56,029 bases of DNA from Lonepinella koalarum. GTDB taxonomy: Bacteria > Pseudomonadota > Gammaproteobacteria > Enterobacterales > Pasteurellaceae. The stretch covers positions 1 through 56,029 of the forward strand of contig JAUNED010000012.1 of assembly GCA_030525745.1 (NCBI GenBank), given 5' to 3'. This document shows, piece by piece, positions 9,662-18,678 of this stretch. Under the pieces are notes generated by a model. The model saw only the letters and a list, made by a program, of their open reading frames with translations, was not told where the DNA came from and did not search any database. A program made the position numbers and the translations under genes. The number at the start of each line of letters is the position of its first letter. The first letter of the stretch is position 1.

Positions 9662-10522
9662 ATGATAAAAATATACAAAAGCCTGACAATATTGACCGCA
9701 CTTTTAGCGGGTTCAATGGCATTTTCCTCTCCACAGGAATGGCAAAAAGTAAAACGCCCAATTCCAAGTGAAAACGGTAAAGCTGAGCCTATCGGCTCTT
9801 ATTCCAACGGTTGTATTATCGGCGCTCAAGCTTTACCGGCTAAAGGGGAAGGTTATCAAGTCATTCGAATGAATAAAAACCGTTATTATGGACACCCTGA
9901 TATGATCGGCTATTTGCAACGTTTGGGGCAACGGGTTAAAGCCAGTGGGCTACCGACAATGCTAGTGGGCGATATAGCCATGCCCGGCGGAGGGCGTTTT
10001 TTAACCGGCCATGCCAGTCATCAAATGGGATTAGATGCGGATATTTGGCTCCGTATGGGGACAATGTCTGACCAAGAAGCATTAAATTCTGACGGAAAAG
10101 GGTTGTTAGTGGTCAATCGTGCAACACAACGTGTAGATAATAATATCTGGAATTCACATCACTTTAATTTAATTAAATTGGCGACCCAAGACCCACAAGT
10201 GGCTCGGATCTTTGTAAATCCCGCAATTAAACTCAAACTTTGTGAAAGTGAAACGCAAGATCGCCGTTGGTTGCAAAAAATTCGCCCTTGGTTTGGGCAT
10301 GATAGCCATTTCCATGTGCGTTTGACCTGTCCTCTAGGTGCGAATTATTGTGAAAATCAGGAATCACTGCCGGCGGGGGACGGTTGTGGGGCAGAGTTAA
10401 TGTCTTGGTTTGAGCCGAAGAAAGCATCACCAACGCCAACAACGCCTAAAGCAACACCGCCGGAACCCTTTTTATGCCAACAAGTATTAAATTCCCCTAA
10501 TCGCCATGAATGGTTGGAATAA
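9662..10522 (+). CDS. mepA: penicillin-insensitive murein endopeptidase MepA
   Basis: A 286-aa LAS-family zinc peptidase that cuts D-Ala-mDAP crosslinks in peptidoglycan in the periplasm. The sequence shows a signal peptide (first about 22 residues, ending at AFS), the zinc motif HASHQMGLDAD with H120 and D127, and the late HDSHFHVRL with the third ligand and catalytic His. The frame stays open back into aroC, but the ATG at 9662 gives the proper secretion signal. A Pro/Thr-rich tail (SPTPTTPKATPPEP) precedes the C-terminus. Confidence 0.95.
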   Translation: MIKIYKSLTILTALLAGSMAFSSPQEWQKVKRPIPSENGKAEPIGSYSNGCIIGAQALPAKGEGYQVIRMNKNRYYGHPDMIGYLQRLGQRVKASGLPTMLVGDIAMPGGGRFLTGHASHQMGLDADIWLRMGTMSDQEALNSDGKGLLVVNRATQRVDNNIWNSHHFNLIKLATQDPQVARIFVNPAIKLKLCESETQDRRWLQKIRPWFGHDSHFHVRLTCPLGANYCENQESLPAGDGCGAELMSWFEPKKASPTPTTPKATPPEPFLCQQVLNSPNRHEWLE

Positions 10523-10540
10523 CTTAAAAGGAAAAGTGCG

Positions 10541-11305
10541 GTGGAAATAAGCATAGAATTAATCGCTGTTTTATTTGCGGTTGCCTTAGTTGCCGGTTTT
10601 ATTGATGCCATTGCCGGCGGTGGCGGGCTAATTACGATTCCTGCATTATTAATGACGGGGATGCCCCCTGCCTTGGCTTTAGGGACGAATAAATTGCAAG
10701 CCTGTGGCGGTTCTTTTTCGGCCAGTCTTTATTTTATTCGCCAAAAAGCAGTCAAATTATCGGAAGTTTGGTTACTTATTTTGCTGACGTTTATTGGGTC
10801 ATCTATTGGCACATTATTAATTCAGCAAGTGGATAGTTCGTTTATCCGTAAAATATTGCCGTTTTTAATGTTAGCTATCGGATTGTATTTTTTATTTACA
10901 CCGACATTAGGCGAGAAAGACAGCCGACAACGCTTTTCTTTTGTAGGGTTTGCTGTTACTGCTGCCGCAATGATTGGCTTTTATGACGGTTTTTTTGGAC
11001 CGGGAACCGGTTCATTATTTAGCTTGGCTTTTGTCACTTTGCTTGGTTTCAATTTGGCAAAAGCGACAGCTCATGCCAAAGTATTGAATTTCACCTCTAA
11101 TATTGCTTCACTGATTTTATTTTTAGTGGGGGGACAAATTCTGTGGTCTGTAGGGCTAGCCATGATGGCAGGGCAAATTATCGGTGGTAATCTCGGAGCG
11201 AAAATGGTATTGAGTAGAGGAAAATCGCTGATCCGTCCAATGGTCGTTGTGATGTCCTTTATAATGACGGTTAAAATGATTTATGACCAAGGTTGGTTTA
11301 ATTAA
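10541..11305 (+). CDS. TauE/SafE-family sulfite/organosulfur exporter-like membrane protein
   Basis: A 254-aa protein with about eight membrane segments and the family's N-terminal AGFIDAIAGGGGLITIPALL and central FYDGFFGPGTGSL repeats (YfcA-like). Family members move sulfite or sulfonates, or have unknown substrates. The start is a GTG whose first bases overlap a USS (AAAGTGCGGT ends at 10542), with AAAAGGA nine bases upstream as ribosome site. It is coupled to lpxM by a TAATG overlap. Confidence 0.85.
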   Translation: MEISIELIAVLFAVALVAGFIDAIAGGGGLITIPALLMTGMPPALALGTNKLQACGGSFSASLYFIRQKAVKLSEVWLLILLTFIGSSIGTLLIQQVDSSFIRKILPFLMLAIGLYFLFTPTLGEKDSRQRFSFVGFAVTAAAMIGFYDGFFGPGTGSLFSLAFVTLLGFNLAKATAHAKVLNFTSNIASLILFLVGGQILWSVGLAMMAGQIIGGNLGAKMVLSRGKSLIRPMVVVMSFIMTVKMIYDQGWFN

Positions 11306-12258
11306 TGGAAACTCAGGAAAATACACGTTTAACTGCTCGAGTAGGTTATGAGCCGCATTTTTCATGGGCTTATTTAACGCCACAATATTGGGGAGTATGG
11401 CTTGGTGTCTTCTGTTTGATGTTGTTGGCTTTTGTGCCTTTTCGTTTGCGTGATTGGCTGGCCGAAAAATTAGGTCTGCTTATTGGTAAAATAGCCAAAA
11501 AGCCACGTCATAAAGCACGTGTCAATTTACAATATTGTTTTCCTCAATGGAACGAGAGAGAGCGTGAGAAAGTTATTGATGACATGTTTATTACTGTGAC
11601 ACAGGTGATGCTAGGTATCGGTGAAATTGCTGTGCGGTCTAAAAAGCATTTGCAAAAACGAAGTCGTTTTATTGGGTTAGAACATATTCAACAGGCTAAA
11701 GATGAAGGGCATAATATTATTTTAATGGTGCCACACGGTTGGGCAATTGATGCGTCCGGCATTATTTTGCATACACAGGGTATGCCAATGACCTCAATGT
11801 ATAATCCGCACCGTAATCCTTTGGTAGATTGGCTTTGGACTAAGGTTCGCCAGCGTTTCGGCGGTAAAATGCATGCTCGTCAAAATGGGATTAAGCCTTT
11901 CTTAGCAGCAGTGAAAAATGGGGAAATGGGGTATTATTTGCCGGATGAGGATTATGGTGCTGAAGCCAGCGAGTTCGTAGATTTTTTTGGCACTTATAAA
12001 GCAACATTGCCGGGCTTAAACAAAATGGCAAAATTGGCTAAAGCAGTGGTTATTCCCATGTTTCCTCGTTATAACGCTAAAAGTGGCCTATATGAAATGG
12101 AAATTCACCCTAAAATGGTGCTAACAGAAGATCCGAAACAATCGGCTCGGGCAATGAATGAAGAAATTGAGCAATTCGTTACACCAACACCGGAACAATA
12201 TGTGTGGATTTTACGTTTATTGAAAACTCGTCAAGACGGAACAGAAATTTACCGATAA
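11305..12258 (+). CDS. lpxM: lipid A biosynthesis (myristoyl) acyltransferase LpxM/MsbB
   Basis: A 317-aa inner-membrane acyltransferase of the LpxL/LpxM family, which adds the final secondary acyl chain to Kdo2-lipid A. There is one N-terminal membrane anchor (about residues 30-45) and the catalytic HX4D motif HGWAID (H144, D149). The HGWA form is typical of LpxM rather than LpxL. The segment YYLPDEDYGAEASEFVDFFG is also characteristic. The ATG overlaps the preceding stop. Confidence 0.95.
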   Translation: METQENTRLTARVGYEPHFSWAYLTPQYWGVWLGVFCLMLLAFVPFRLRDWLAEKLGLLIGKIAKKPRHKARVNLQYCFPQWNEREREKVIDDMFITVTQVMLGIGEIAVRSKKHLQKRSRFIGLEHIQQAKDEGHNIILMVPHGWAIDASGIILHTQGMPMTSMYNPHRNPLVDWLWTKVRQRFGGKMHARQNGIKPFLAAVKNGEMGYYLPDEDYGAEASEFVDFFGTYKATLPGLNKMAKLAKAVVIPMFPRYNAKSGLYEMEIHPKMVLTEDPKQSARAMNEEIEQFVTPTPEQYVWILRLLKTRQDGTEIYR

Positions 12259-12478
12259 AACTTGTTAAAAACAGACCGCACTTTTGAAGATTAACTCAAT
12301 ATGCCACTACAGAAAAAAATCATTCATATTGATATGGATTGCTTTTATGCTTTTGTTGAAATTAAGGAAAAACCGAATTTAGCAGACAAACCTGTTGCTG
12401 TGGGTGGGACAATTGAGCAGCGTGGAGTATTAACCACATGTAACTATTATATAGCTATTTTTACAATGGTAAATATCA

Positions 12479-12940
12479 ATGATGAATTTTGACTGTACTA
12501 TCCTTTTATCATTTGAGCATAGCTCAAAAATCCCCCCTTATATAAATTTTAATGATAAGATTAAAGAACTAGATATTACGGTAATAAAAGATGAAAAAAT
12601 TCAGCCAATCAAAAAAGAATATTTTAATAAAACAGAAAATGAGTATTTTATCGAATTTTTTAACCCTGATTTCATTGGCTTTATTACAGAAGATTGGGTA
12701 GTTCCTAACAATCCACCTAAAGAGATTTCTATTTTTATAGAATCAATAACCGAACTAATTTTAGATAACCAATTAAAAAACACAAAACTATACATAAGTC
12801 GCTTTACTGAAAAAGGTTTAACAGAAGATTTTTTTACCAGCTCATCGCTAGAAACCCTTATCGATAAATTATTTTTTATGTCTAACGCCTACTATGACGT
12901 CTGGTGTGATAACTTAATTATCGAAATTACAAGTGCGTAG
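12479..12940 (+). CDS. unknown 153-aa protein carried by the dinB insertion
   Basis: I do not recognise this gene. It encodes an acidic soluble protein of 153 aa without a signal peptide or membrane segment, rich in Ile, Asn, Phe and Glu, with a mix of predicted strands and helices. Size and composition resemble toxin-immunity or small stress proteins, but that is only a resemblance. Two adjacent ATGs (12479, 12482) start the frame, with no clear Shine-Dalgarno. The stop codon TAG is part of a hairpin that probably ends its transcript. The ATG lies inside the truncated left dinB frame, so translation could be coupled to it. Confidence 0.6.
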   Translation: MMNFDCTILLSFEHSSKIPPYINFNDKIKELDITVIKDEKIQPIKKEYFNKTENEYFIEFFNPDFIGFITEDWVVPNNPPKEISIFIESITELILDNQLKNTKLYISRFTEKGLTEDFFTSSSLETLIDKLFFMSNAYYDVWCDNLIIEITSA

Positions 12941-12962
12941 GTTGGATTAAAAGCCCAACCTA
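12938..12962 (+). terminator. hairpin at the end of the inserted gene
   Basis: A perfect eight-base inverted repeat, TAGGTTGG (12938-12945) with CCAACCTA (12955-12962), includes the stop codon of the inserted gene and lies at the right border of the insertion. No T-run follows, so termination efficiency is uncertain. Confidence 0.5.
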
Positions 12963-13906
12963 ATTGCTCGGAAGTTTGGATTACATAGTGCAATGCCGAC
13001 TGCACAAGCAGTAAAAAAATGCCCTGATTTAATTTTGTTGCCGGTGAATATGCCTTTATATAAGCAAGTGTCAGATCAAATTCATCAAATCTTTCGCCGT
13101 TATACTGATATTATTGAGCTATTATCTTTGGACGAAGCTTATTTAGATGTAACGGATTCAAATAAATGTTCTGGCTCAGCTACTTGGATTGCAACAGAAA
13201 TTAGGCAGGCAATTTGGCAAGAATTAGGGCTAACTGCATCAGCAGGTGTTGCGCCATTAAAATTTTTAGCTAAGATTGCCTCGGATATTAATAAGCCAAA
13301 CGGGCAATATGTTATTCAACCTCACCAGGTAGAAGCGTTTTTGCATACACTTGCTCTGGCTAAGATTACCGGGGTAGGTAAAGTTACCAATCAACGTTTG
13401 CAACACTTGGGTCTAACTACATGTGGAGATGTACAATCAGCCGATCTTGCGTTGTTGATAAGGCACTTTGGTAAAATAGGAAAACATATATGGGATTTTA
13501 GCCAGGGTATTGATGAAAGAGTTGTTATTCCTGAGCGTAAAAGAAAATCTATTGGGATTGAAGAAACCTTAATAGAAAATATTCAGCAGTTTACTGAAGG
13601 TATTCAAGTGCTGAAAAGGCTATATCCTAAATTACAACAACGTATTCACCGAGCTTATCCTGAGATACCTTTAGGCGAATTTAGAAAATTGGGTATTAAG
13701 CTTAAATTTGACGATTTTCAAGTCACAACATTAGAAAAAAGTGCGGTAGCATTTTCTGAAGAAAATTTTATCAAGATGTTGCAAGATATTTGGGCAAGAG
13801 GTAAAGGCCGTTCTGTACGCTTAATTGGATTACATACTATCGTACCTCTAAAACAGGATAGCAATCAAATGAGTTTATGGTAAATTTATTGAATAAATAT
13901 TGAAAT

Positions 13907-13936
13907 TTGACAAAAAAGAATTATATAGTTGATATT
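13907..13936 (+). promoter_or_regulatory. putative sigma-70 promoter of htpX
   Basis: A consensus TTGACA (13907-13912) is followed after 18 bases by GATATT (13931-13936), about 30 bases before the htpX ATG. I see no sigma-32 type element. Confidence 0.55.
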
Positions 13937-13968
13937 CTCACTCTATAGACTAACAAAGGAACTTTACT

Positions 13969-14829
13969 ATGATGCGAATTTTACTTTTCTTAGCAACCAA
14001 TATGGCAGTATTGGTGGTATTTAATATTATTTTGAGCTTAACAGGCATTCATTCGCAAGATGCAATGGGGCTATTTATTATGGCAGCCTTGTTTGGTTTT
14101 GCCGGATCCTTGATTTCTCTGTTGTTGTCTAAAACAATGGCGTTACGTTCGGTCAATGGTGAAGTGATTACTCAGCCTCGTAATGAACAAGAACGTTGGT
14201 TGTTACACACTGTACAAAATCAGGCCAATGCGGCAGGATTGCCAATGCCTGAAGTGGCGATTTATTACAGTAATGATGTCAATGCATTTGCTACAGGACC
14301 AAGCAAGAAAAACTCACTGGTTGCAGTCAGTACAGGATTATTAAATGCAATGACCCGTGATGAAGCAGAGGCAGTACTGGCTCATGAAGTAAGCCACATT
14401 AAAAATGGCGATATGGTGACCATGACCTTATTGCAAGGTGTATTGAATACATTTGTGATTTTTATTTCCCGTATGATTGCAAAAGTTGCTTCCAGTAACC
14501 GAGATGGTGAAACAAGTCATGGAATGTATATGTTGGTTTCAATGGTATTGGAAATCTTGTTTGGTTTCTTAGCAAGTATGATTGCTATGTGGTTCTCTCG
14601 TCAGCGTGAATTTCGTGCAGATGCCGGTGCAGCAGAGCTTTCAAGTAAGCATAAAATGATTGCTGCATTGCAGCGTTTACAAACACTGCAGGAACCACAA
14701 GAATTAGAGGGACAGCTTGCGGCATTTGCAATTAACGGAAAACGCGGTGGTTTGGCATCCCTATTTTTGAGCCACCCACCGTTGGAAAAACGGATTGAGG
14801 CATTAAGAAATTTAGATACTTTGAAATAA
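13969..14829 (+). CDS. htpX: membrane zinc protease HtpX
   Basis: A 286-aa inner-membrane M48 metalloprotease that degrades misfolded membrane proteins. Two N-terminal membrane helices precede the zinc motif HEVSH at 139-143 (H139, E140, H143, the same numbering as E. coli HtpX). A second pair of membrane segments follows, and the downstream [11 protein letters not shown] holds the third ligand region. An AAGGAAC ribosome site precedes the ATG. It appears monocistronic, with its own promoter and a shared terminator. Confidence 0.96.
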   Translation: MMRILLFLATNMAVLVVFNIILSLTGIHSQDAMGLFIMAALFGFAGSLISLLLSKTMALRSVNGEVITQPRNEQERWLLHTVQNQANAAGLPMPEVAIYYSNDVNAFATGPSKKNSLVAVSTGLLNAMTRDEAEAVLAHEVSHIKNGDMVTMTLLQGVLNTFVIFISRMIAKVASSNRDGETSHGMYMLVSMVLEILFGFLASMIAMWFSRQREFRADAGAAELSSKHKMIAALQRLQTLQEPQELEGQLAAFAINGKRGGLASLFLSHPPLEKRIEALRNLDTLK

Positions 14830-14862
14830 GTGATGCAAAGATAAAAATCTATCTGATATGTG

Positions 14863-14901
14863 AAAGAGCGGTCAAAAAAATGATTATTTTGACCGCTCTT
14901 T
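14863..14901. terminator. bidirectional terminator between htpX and the permease gene
   Basis: A 15-base inverted repeat (arms 14863-14877 and 14887-14901, core GAGCGGTC/GACCGCTC) is flanked by A and T runs. It serves the converging htpX and permease transcripts. It resembles a USS dyad but carries AGCGGT instead of TGCGGT. Confidence 0.8.
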
Positions 14902-14907
14902 TTATGA

Positions 14908-16212
14908 CTATTCGTTTGGAGTTGCTTTATCCTCAGGTAAGACTAAATTTAGAATTAATGCTAATAAAGAACCTACTGTAATACCTGAACCCAATACTTC
15001 TTTGAAAAAGTGCGGTAGTTTATCTAACAGTTCAGGGCGAGTCGTCACCGCTAAGCCGCAACCGATAGAAATAGCGATGATGAGACCATTACGGCGACTA
15101 CGTTGAATATTATCCAACATTTGAATACCGGCAGCGATGATCATGGCAAACATCATTAATCCTGCGCCACCCAGCACAGGTAAAGGAATAGACACGATTA
15201 ATGCACCAAAGACAGGGAATAAACCGGCTAAGACCAATAACGCACCTGTAAGGCCAACGACATAGCGACTGGCAACCCCAGTTAAAGAAATGACGCCGAT
15301 ATTTTGTGAGAAAGATGAAAAAGGTGTAGTGGACATGACGGCTGCTAAGGCTGAGCCTAAACCATCGCAAAGTACGCCACCGCGTAAATGGTTGCCGGTG
15401 ATGTCGGTTTTGGTTGCGTTCCCCAGCGCTAAAAAATTACCGCTGGATTCCACAATGGTGACTAAGTAGGCAATAGACATACCGATAATGCCGGAAATCG
15501 GGAAGGATAAACCGAAGTGTAGTGGTTGTGGAATAGCAAAAAATTGGGCATTTTTTACGCCTTCAAAGCTGACCCAACCTAAGATAAGGGCAATGATATA
15601 GCCTACCAGCATACCTATGACGATAGCGGCAGCGGAGAAAATGCCTTTGCCCCATTGGACTAACGCCACAACGATAATCAACACAAAACTTGCCATCATG
15701 AGATTTTCAGGGGTAGCATAATGGGCATCGCTACGTTGTCCGCCGGCGAACCAATCCACCGCAACAGGAATGAGGCTTAAACCAATCATCATCACTACCG
15801 TGCCAGTGACTACCGGTGGGAATAATTTGCGAATATACGGCATAAAGAAACTACCGATAATCATCACTAAAGAACCTACTAAAGAAGCCCCCATAATTCC
15901 GGCGACACCTTGTTCACTGAAACCGATAGCCAAGGCGGCGGCAACGAAGGTAAAACTAGTTCCCATGACGCTTGGAAGACGAATGCCGATAGGCCCAATG
16001 CCTCGACATTGAATAATGGTGACAACACCGGAAATCAATAAGGCAGCATTGACTAAAATAATGGTATCTGCGGTGGAGAGTTTAAGGACATTGCCGATTA
16101 CTAAAGGGACGGCGATAATGCCGCCGAGAGCCGCTAATAAGTGTTGTGAGGCTAATAATAGGCTAAGCCCGAAGGGTGGTTTGTCTTCAACAGAATACAG
16201 TAAATTATTCAT
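14908..16212 (-). CDS. NCS2-family purine (xanthine/uric acid-type) permease
   Basis: A 434-aa inner-membrane symporter of the nucleobase-ascorbate (NCS2) family with about 14 hydrophobic segments. Landmarks are the early QHLLAALGGIIAVPL, the family motif region VESSGNFLALG, and GVISLTGVASRYV. The N-terminus (YSVEDKPPFGLSLLLASQHLLA) looks closer to xanthine/urate transporters than to UraA. A near-perfect PurR operator on its promoter supports a purine substrate; the exact one cannot be told from sequence. The ribosome site AAAGGAAATCC lies before the ATG at 16212. Confidence 0.85.
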   Translation of the reverse strand: MNNLLYSVEDKPPFGLSLLLASQHLLAALGGIIAVPLVIGNVLKLSTADTIILVNAALLISGVVTIIQCRGIGPIGIRLPSVMGTSFTFVAAALAIGFSEQGVAGIMGASLVGSLVMIIGSFFMPYIRKLFPPVVTGTVVMMIGLSLIPVAVDWFAGGQRSDAHYATPENLMMASFVLIIVVALVQWGKGIFSAAAIVIGMLVGYIIALILGWVSFEGVKNAQFFAIPQPLHFGLSFPISGIIGMSIAYLVTIVESSGNFLALGNATKTDITGNHLRGGVLCDGLGSALAAVMSTTPFSSFSQNIGVISLTGVASRYVVGLTGALLVLAGLFPVFGALIVSIPLPVLGGAGLMMFAMIIAAGIQMLDNIQRSRRNGLIIAISIGCGLAVTTRPELLDKLPHFFKEVLGSGITVGSLLALILNLVLPEDKATPNE

Positions 16213-16244
16213 TGGATTTCCTTTAAAAATAAAAAATTGTGCGA

Positions 16245-16282
16245 ATTATACTGTAATTTTTAGGTTAAGCAAACGTTTGCGT
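16245..16282 (-). promoter_or_regulatory. promoter with PurR operator
   Basis: The palindrome at 16267-16282 (AAGCAAACGTTTGCGT) matches 15 of 16 bases of the PurR consensus ACGCAAACGTTTGCGT. On the minus strand TTGCTT (16267-16272) and TATAAT (16245-16250) form a promoter with a 16-base spacer, and the operator covers the -35. Guanine or hypoxanthine-bound PurR would block the permease promoter. PurR itself is not in this window. Confidence 0.8.
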
Positions 16283-16306
16283 AATATTGGTTATAAAAGG
16301 TTGATA

Positions 16307-16335
16307 AAAAGTGCGGTTAAATTAACCGCACTTTT
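16307..16335 (-). terminator. USS-dyad terminator after the antiporter gene
   Basis: A perfect 14-base inverted repeat of the uptake sequence (AAAAGTGCGGTTAA and its complement) lies just downstream of the leftward antiporter gene. It can act both as two DNA uptake signals and as a transcription terminator. Confidence 0.7.
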
Positions 16336-16341
16336 GTGAAT

Positions 16342-17751
16342 TTAAGCTGCAAGTAATGAAGGCAGGCGATAAACCGCATAGCAGAAGAGGGCAAATAAGA
16401 TAGCCAAAATGATTTTTTCAAATTGTGCCAATTTAATATTGCCGTGGAAACTTTTGTTGGCGTAGAGGAATAATAAAATACCCGGGATATACAATACGAC
16501 AGAAAGCAATAAATACTGTAACCCTGCAGCGTATAGGATCCAAATGCCGTATAAAGAGGCAATGGCGCCTGTGAGTTTAATATACCAAGCTGCTTTGGCT
16601 TGTACGGCAAGTTTGAGTAAGTACGCCCCGATGAGGAAGTAAGGAATTAAAATCATTGAAGTGGAGATTAACAGTAAATTGTTATAACTTTGCTCAAACA
16701 CGAAAACTAAGATTAAGCAAGTTTGCACGATAATACCGGTGAACCATAATGAATTAATTGGAACATCGTTATGGTTTAATTTATTGAGAATTTGTGGAAA
16801 TGCGCCGTTTTGCGCACCACGATAAGGCACTTCTGCGGAGTACATTGTCCAACTGATATAAGAAGCCAGCACGGAAATAATTAAACAGGCGGTGATGATC
16901 ACTTTTCCTGTTGGCCCCATCATTGCGTCCAATAATGGCCCCATAGATGGGTTTGTCATGTTGGCGATGGCCTCTCTTGGTAAAATGCCTAAGGCGAGCA
17001 TGGTGATTGCCACATAAAGTGCCAAGGCGATAAGAATACCCAGAACAGTGGCCAAGCCTACATCAGATCGTTTTTTGGCATGTGCAGAGAGTACAGATGC
17101 GCCTTCTACACCGGTAAAGACCCAAAGGGTAATTAGCATGGTTTCTTTTACTTGATCACTGATATTGTTATTAAGTGCGGTGGCTTTTAGGTCAGTTTTG
17201 AATAATTCAAAATCAAAATACCAAAGTCCTAAAGCAATAAATAAAATTAAAGGAGCGACTTTAACAAAAGTTGCTACTAGATTTACTGAAGCTGCTTCTT
17301 TAATGCCACCTGCGATCAGCCAATGTACCAACCAAACCACAATAGAGGATCCGATAAATGCCGCTAACGTGTTGCCTTGACCAAAAATAATTACCGTTTC
17401 TGAGTCAGTGAAAACACCTAAGCCTTCAAAAGCAACTGTGAGATAGCCCACAATGCCAATAGTGGCACACAACCAATATCCCCAAGCAGACATAAAGCCC
17501 ATTAAATCACCAAACCCTTCACGGGCGTAGGTGTAAATGCCGCCGTCTAAATCAGGACGAAGGCGAGAGATAAAAAAGAACGATAGCCCTAAGAAAATAA
17601 TGCCGATACCGGTAATCAACCAACCGATAGAGATAGCTTCGGCACCGGCAACTGCAGCCATATTTTGAGGAAGGCTGAAAATACCTGAGCCGATCATTGA
17701 ACTCAAGACTAATGCGGTCAATGAGACCAACCCGATTTTTTTGTTTGACAT
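16342..17751 (-). CDS. APC-family basic amino acid antiporter (ArcD/YdgI-like)
   Basis: A 469-aa inner-membrane transporter with about 12 or 13 helices. The APC start SMIGSGIFSLPQN carries the GSGI substrate-binding turn. Further landmarks are the GGIYTYAREGFGD segment and LWVFTGVEGASVLS in helix 6. The pattern is that of ArcD/YdgI arginine-ornithine type antiporters. The next gene upstream is a homocysteine S-methyltransferase (gap 19 nt). In E. coli such a gene pairs with the S-methylmethionine permease MmuP, so a methylated amino acid substrate is an alternative, though sequence features point to ArcD. Confidence 0.75.
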   Translation of the reverse strand: MSNKKIGLVSLTALVLSSMIGSGIFSLPQNMAAVAGAEAISIGWLITGIGIIFLGLSFFFISRLRPDLDGGIYTYAREGFGDLMGFMSAWGYWLCATIGIVGYLTVAFEGLGVFTDSETVIIFGQGNTLAAFIGSSIVVWLVHWLIAGGIKEAASVNLVATFVKVAPLILFIALGLWYFDFELFKTDLKATALNNNISDQVKETMLITLWVFTGVEGASVLSAHAKKRSDVGLATVLGILIALALYVAITMLALGILPREAIANMTNPSMGPLLDAMMGPTGKVIITACLIISVLASYISWTMYSAEVPYRGAQNGAFPQILNKLNHNDVPINSLWFTGIIVQTCLILVFVFEQSYNNLLLISTSMILIPYFLIGAYLLKLAVQAKAAWYIKLTGAIASLYGIWILYAAGLQYLLLSVVLYIPGILLFLYANKSFHGNIKLAQFEKIILAILFALFCYAVYRLPSLLAA

Positions 17752-17770
17752 AAAAACGTCCTAATAATGA

Positions 17771-18667
17771 TTATTTAAAATAATGAGAAAGTGTTTGAAT
17801 ATGATCTATACCGATACCGCAACAACCACCAATAATAGTAGCGCCCTTATCTTGCCATTGTTTCGCCCATTGCAAATAGGCTTGAGGATCTAAATCTTGG
17901 CGAACCTCGTCTAAGCCGTCATTGGCGGTAGCGTTTTTGGGTTGGGGGGCAAAAGCATTAGCATAAGCACCGGTGCGAATATGTGTGGCTTGATGTAAAG
18001 CTAAAACCTCTTGAGTTAATGTTAAGGCTTCACCAATCATCTCAGGTTGGCAACAATTAAATAAAATGCCTTGTACTCCCAATTCAATCATTTTTTCTAC
18101 CGCACTTTTCACGGATTCACCTGAGCGTAACTGTGGTTCAATTGTAGGTTCATCATCAATGAGCGTGAAAGATACCCAAAACGGGCGATTATCTTGTGGC
18201 AATAAGGCTTTGATCGAAACGGGTTCGATAATTGCACTTTGGGTTTCACATAACCAAAGATCCACATAAGGTGAAAGCCCGTCAATTAAGGGGGCAGCAA
18301 TTTCTGCAATACGTTCGGGTTCAATGAGATCGGCTCGATATGAACCAAATAATGGCGGAATTGAGCCGGCAATTTGTGTCGTTAAAACGCCTGAATTTTG
18401 CACCGCACTTTTAGCTAAACGGCCGGCTAAATCCGCCAGCATTCTAGCATCGGCAGAGAAGCGTTGCTCGCCAATATGGAAAGGCACAACTGCATAGCTG
18501 TTTGTTGTAATGATTTCTGCACCGGCAGTGATAAAATCTTGATGGACTTGCTGCACTGCAGAGGGTTTTTCATACAGCGATAATGCTGACCATTCAGGTT
18601 GTTTAAAGGGGGCATTTAAACGCATTAATTCACGGCTCATACCGCCGTCTAAAATGGTGATTTTCAT
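17771..18667 (-). CDS. mmuM: homocysteine S-methyltransferase
   Basis: A 298-aa zinc-dependent methyltransferase that makes methionine from homocysteine with S-methylmethionine or SAM as donor. The family start ILDGGMSREL, the central zinc Cys in FNCC, and the late GGCCGIG pair are all present. I chose the ATG at 18667 because AGGAAAC lies six bases upstream; an in-frame start at 18688 would run into the preceding gene. It lies between a small methyltransferase and an APC antiporter, all leftward, suggesting one unit. Confidence 0.9.
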   Translation of the reverse strand: MKITILDGGMSRELMRLNAPFKQPEWSALSLYEKPSAVQQVHQDFITAGAEIITTNSYAVVPFHIGEQRFSADARMLADLAGRLAKSAVQNSGVLTTQIAGSIPPLFGSYRADLIEPERIAEIAAPLIDGLSPYVDLWLCETQSAIIEPVSIKALLPQDNRPFWVSFTLIDDEPTIEPQLRSGESVKSAVEKMIELGVQGILFNCCQPEMIGEALTLTQEVLALHQATHIRTGAYANAFAPQPKNATANDGLDEVRQDLDPQAYLQWAKQWQDKGATIIGGCCGIGIDHIQTLSHYFK

Positions 18668-18678
18668 TGTGTTTCCTA

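Larger units (their letters stand above)
12451..12965. mobile_element. about 515-bp insertion inside dinB
   Basis: Foreign segment defined by the loss and resumption of DinB homology. It starts at about 12450-12451 after codons for CNYY and ends at about 12965 before codons for ARKFG. It contains one gene, begins about 30 bp before it and ends just after it. I see no transposase, terminal inverted repeats or clear target duplication, so the entry mechanism is unknown. Composition is more AT-rich than dinB on either side. Confidence 0.8.
12301..13883 (+). pseudogene. dinB: DNA polymerase IV gene split by an insertion
   Basis: A Y-family translesion polymerase gene in two pieces. The left piece (12301 to about 12450) encodes the start of DinB through the catalytic [11 protein letters not shown] and [10 protein letters not shown]. 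Reading resumes at about 12966 with ARKFGLHSAMPTAQAV, giving the expected order NYxARKFG, and continues through SLDEAYLDV and the little-finger domain to 13883. About 515 bp of unrelated DNA with its own gene lies between. The left piece runs into a stop at 12490-12492. An ATG at 12993 could express a 296-aa C-terminal fragment, but it lacks the first catalytic Asp, so polymerase activity should be lost. Confidence 0.93.

Noticed and set aside
12301-12492. A 63-aa gene by itself.
   Set aside because: Its first 50 residues are the DinB N-terminus and the rest is insert sequence, so it is the left fragment of the split dinB.
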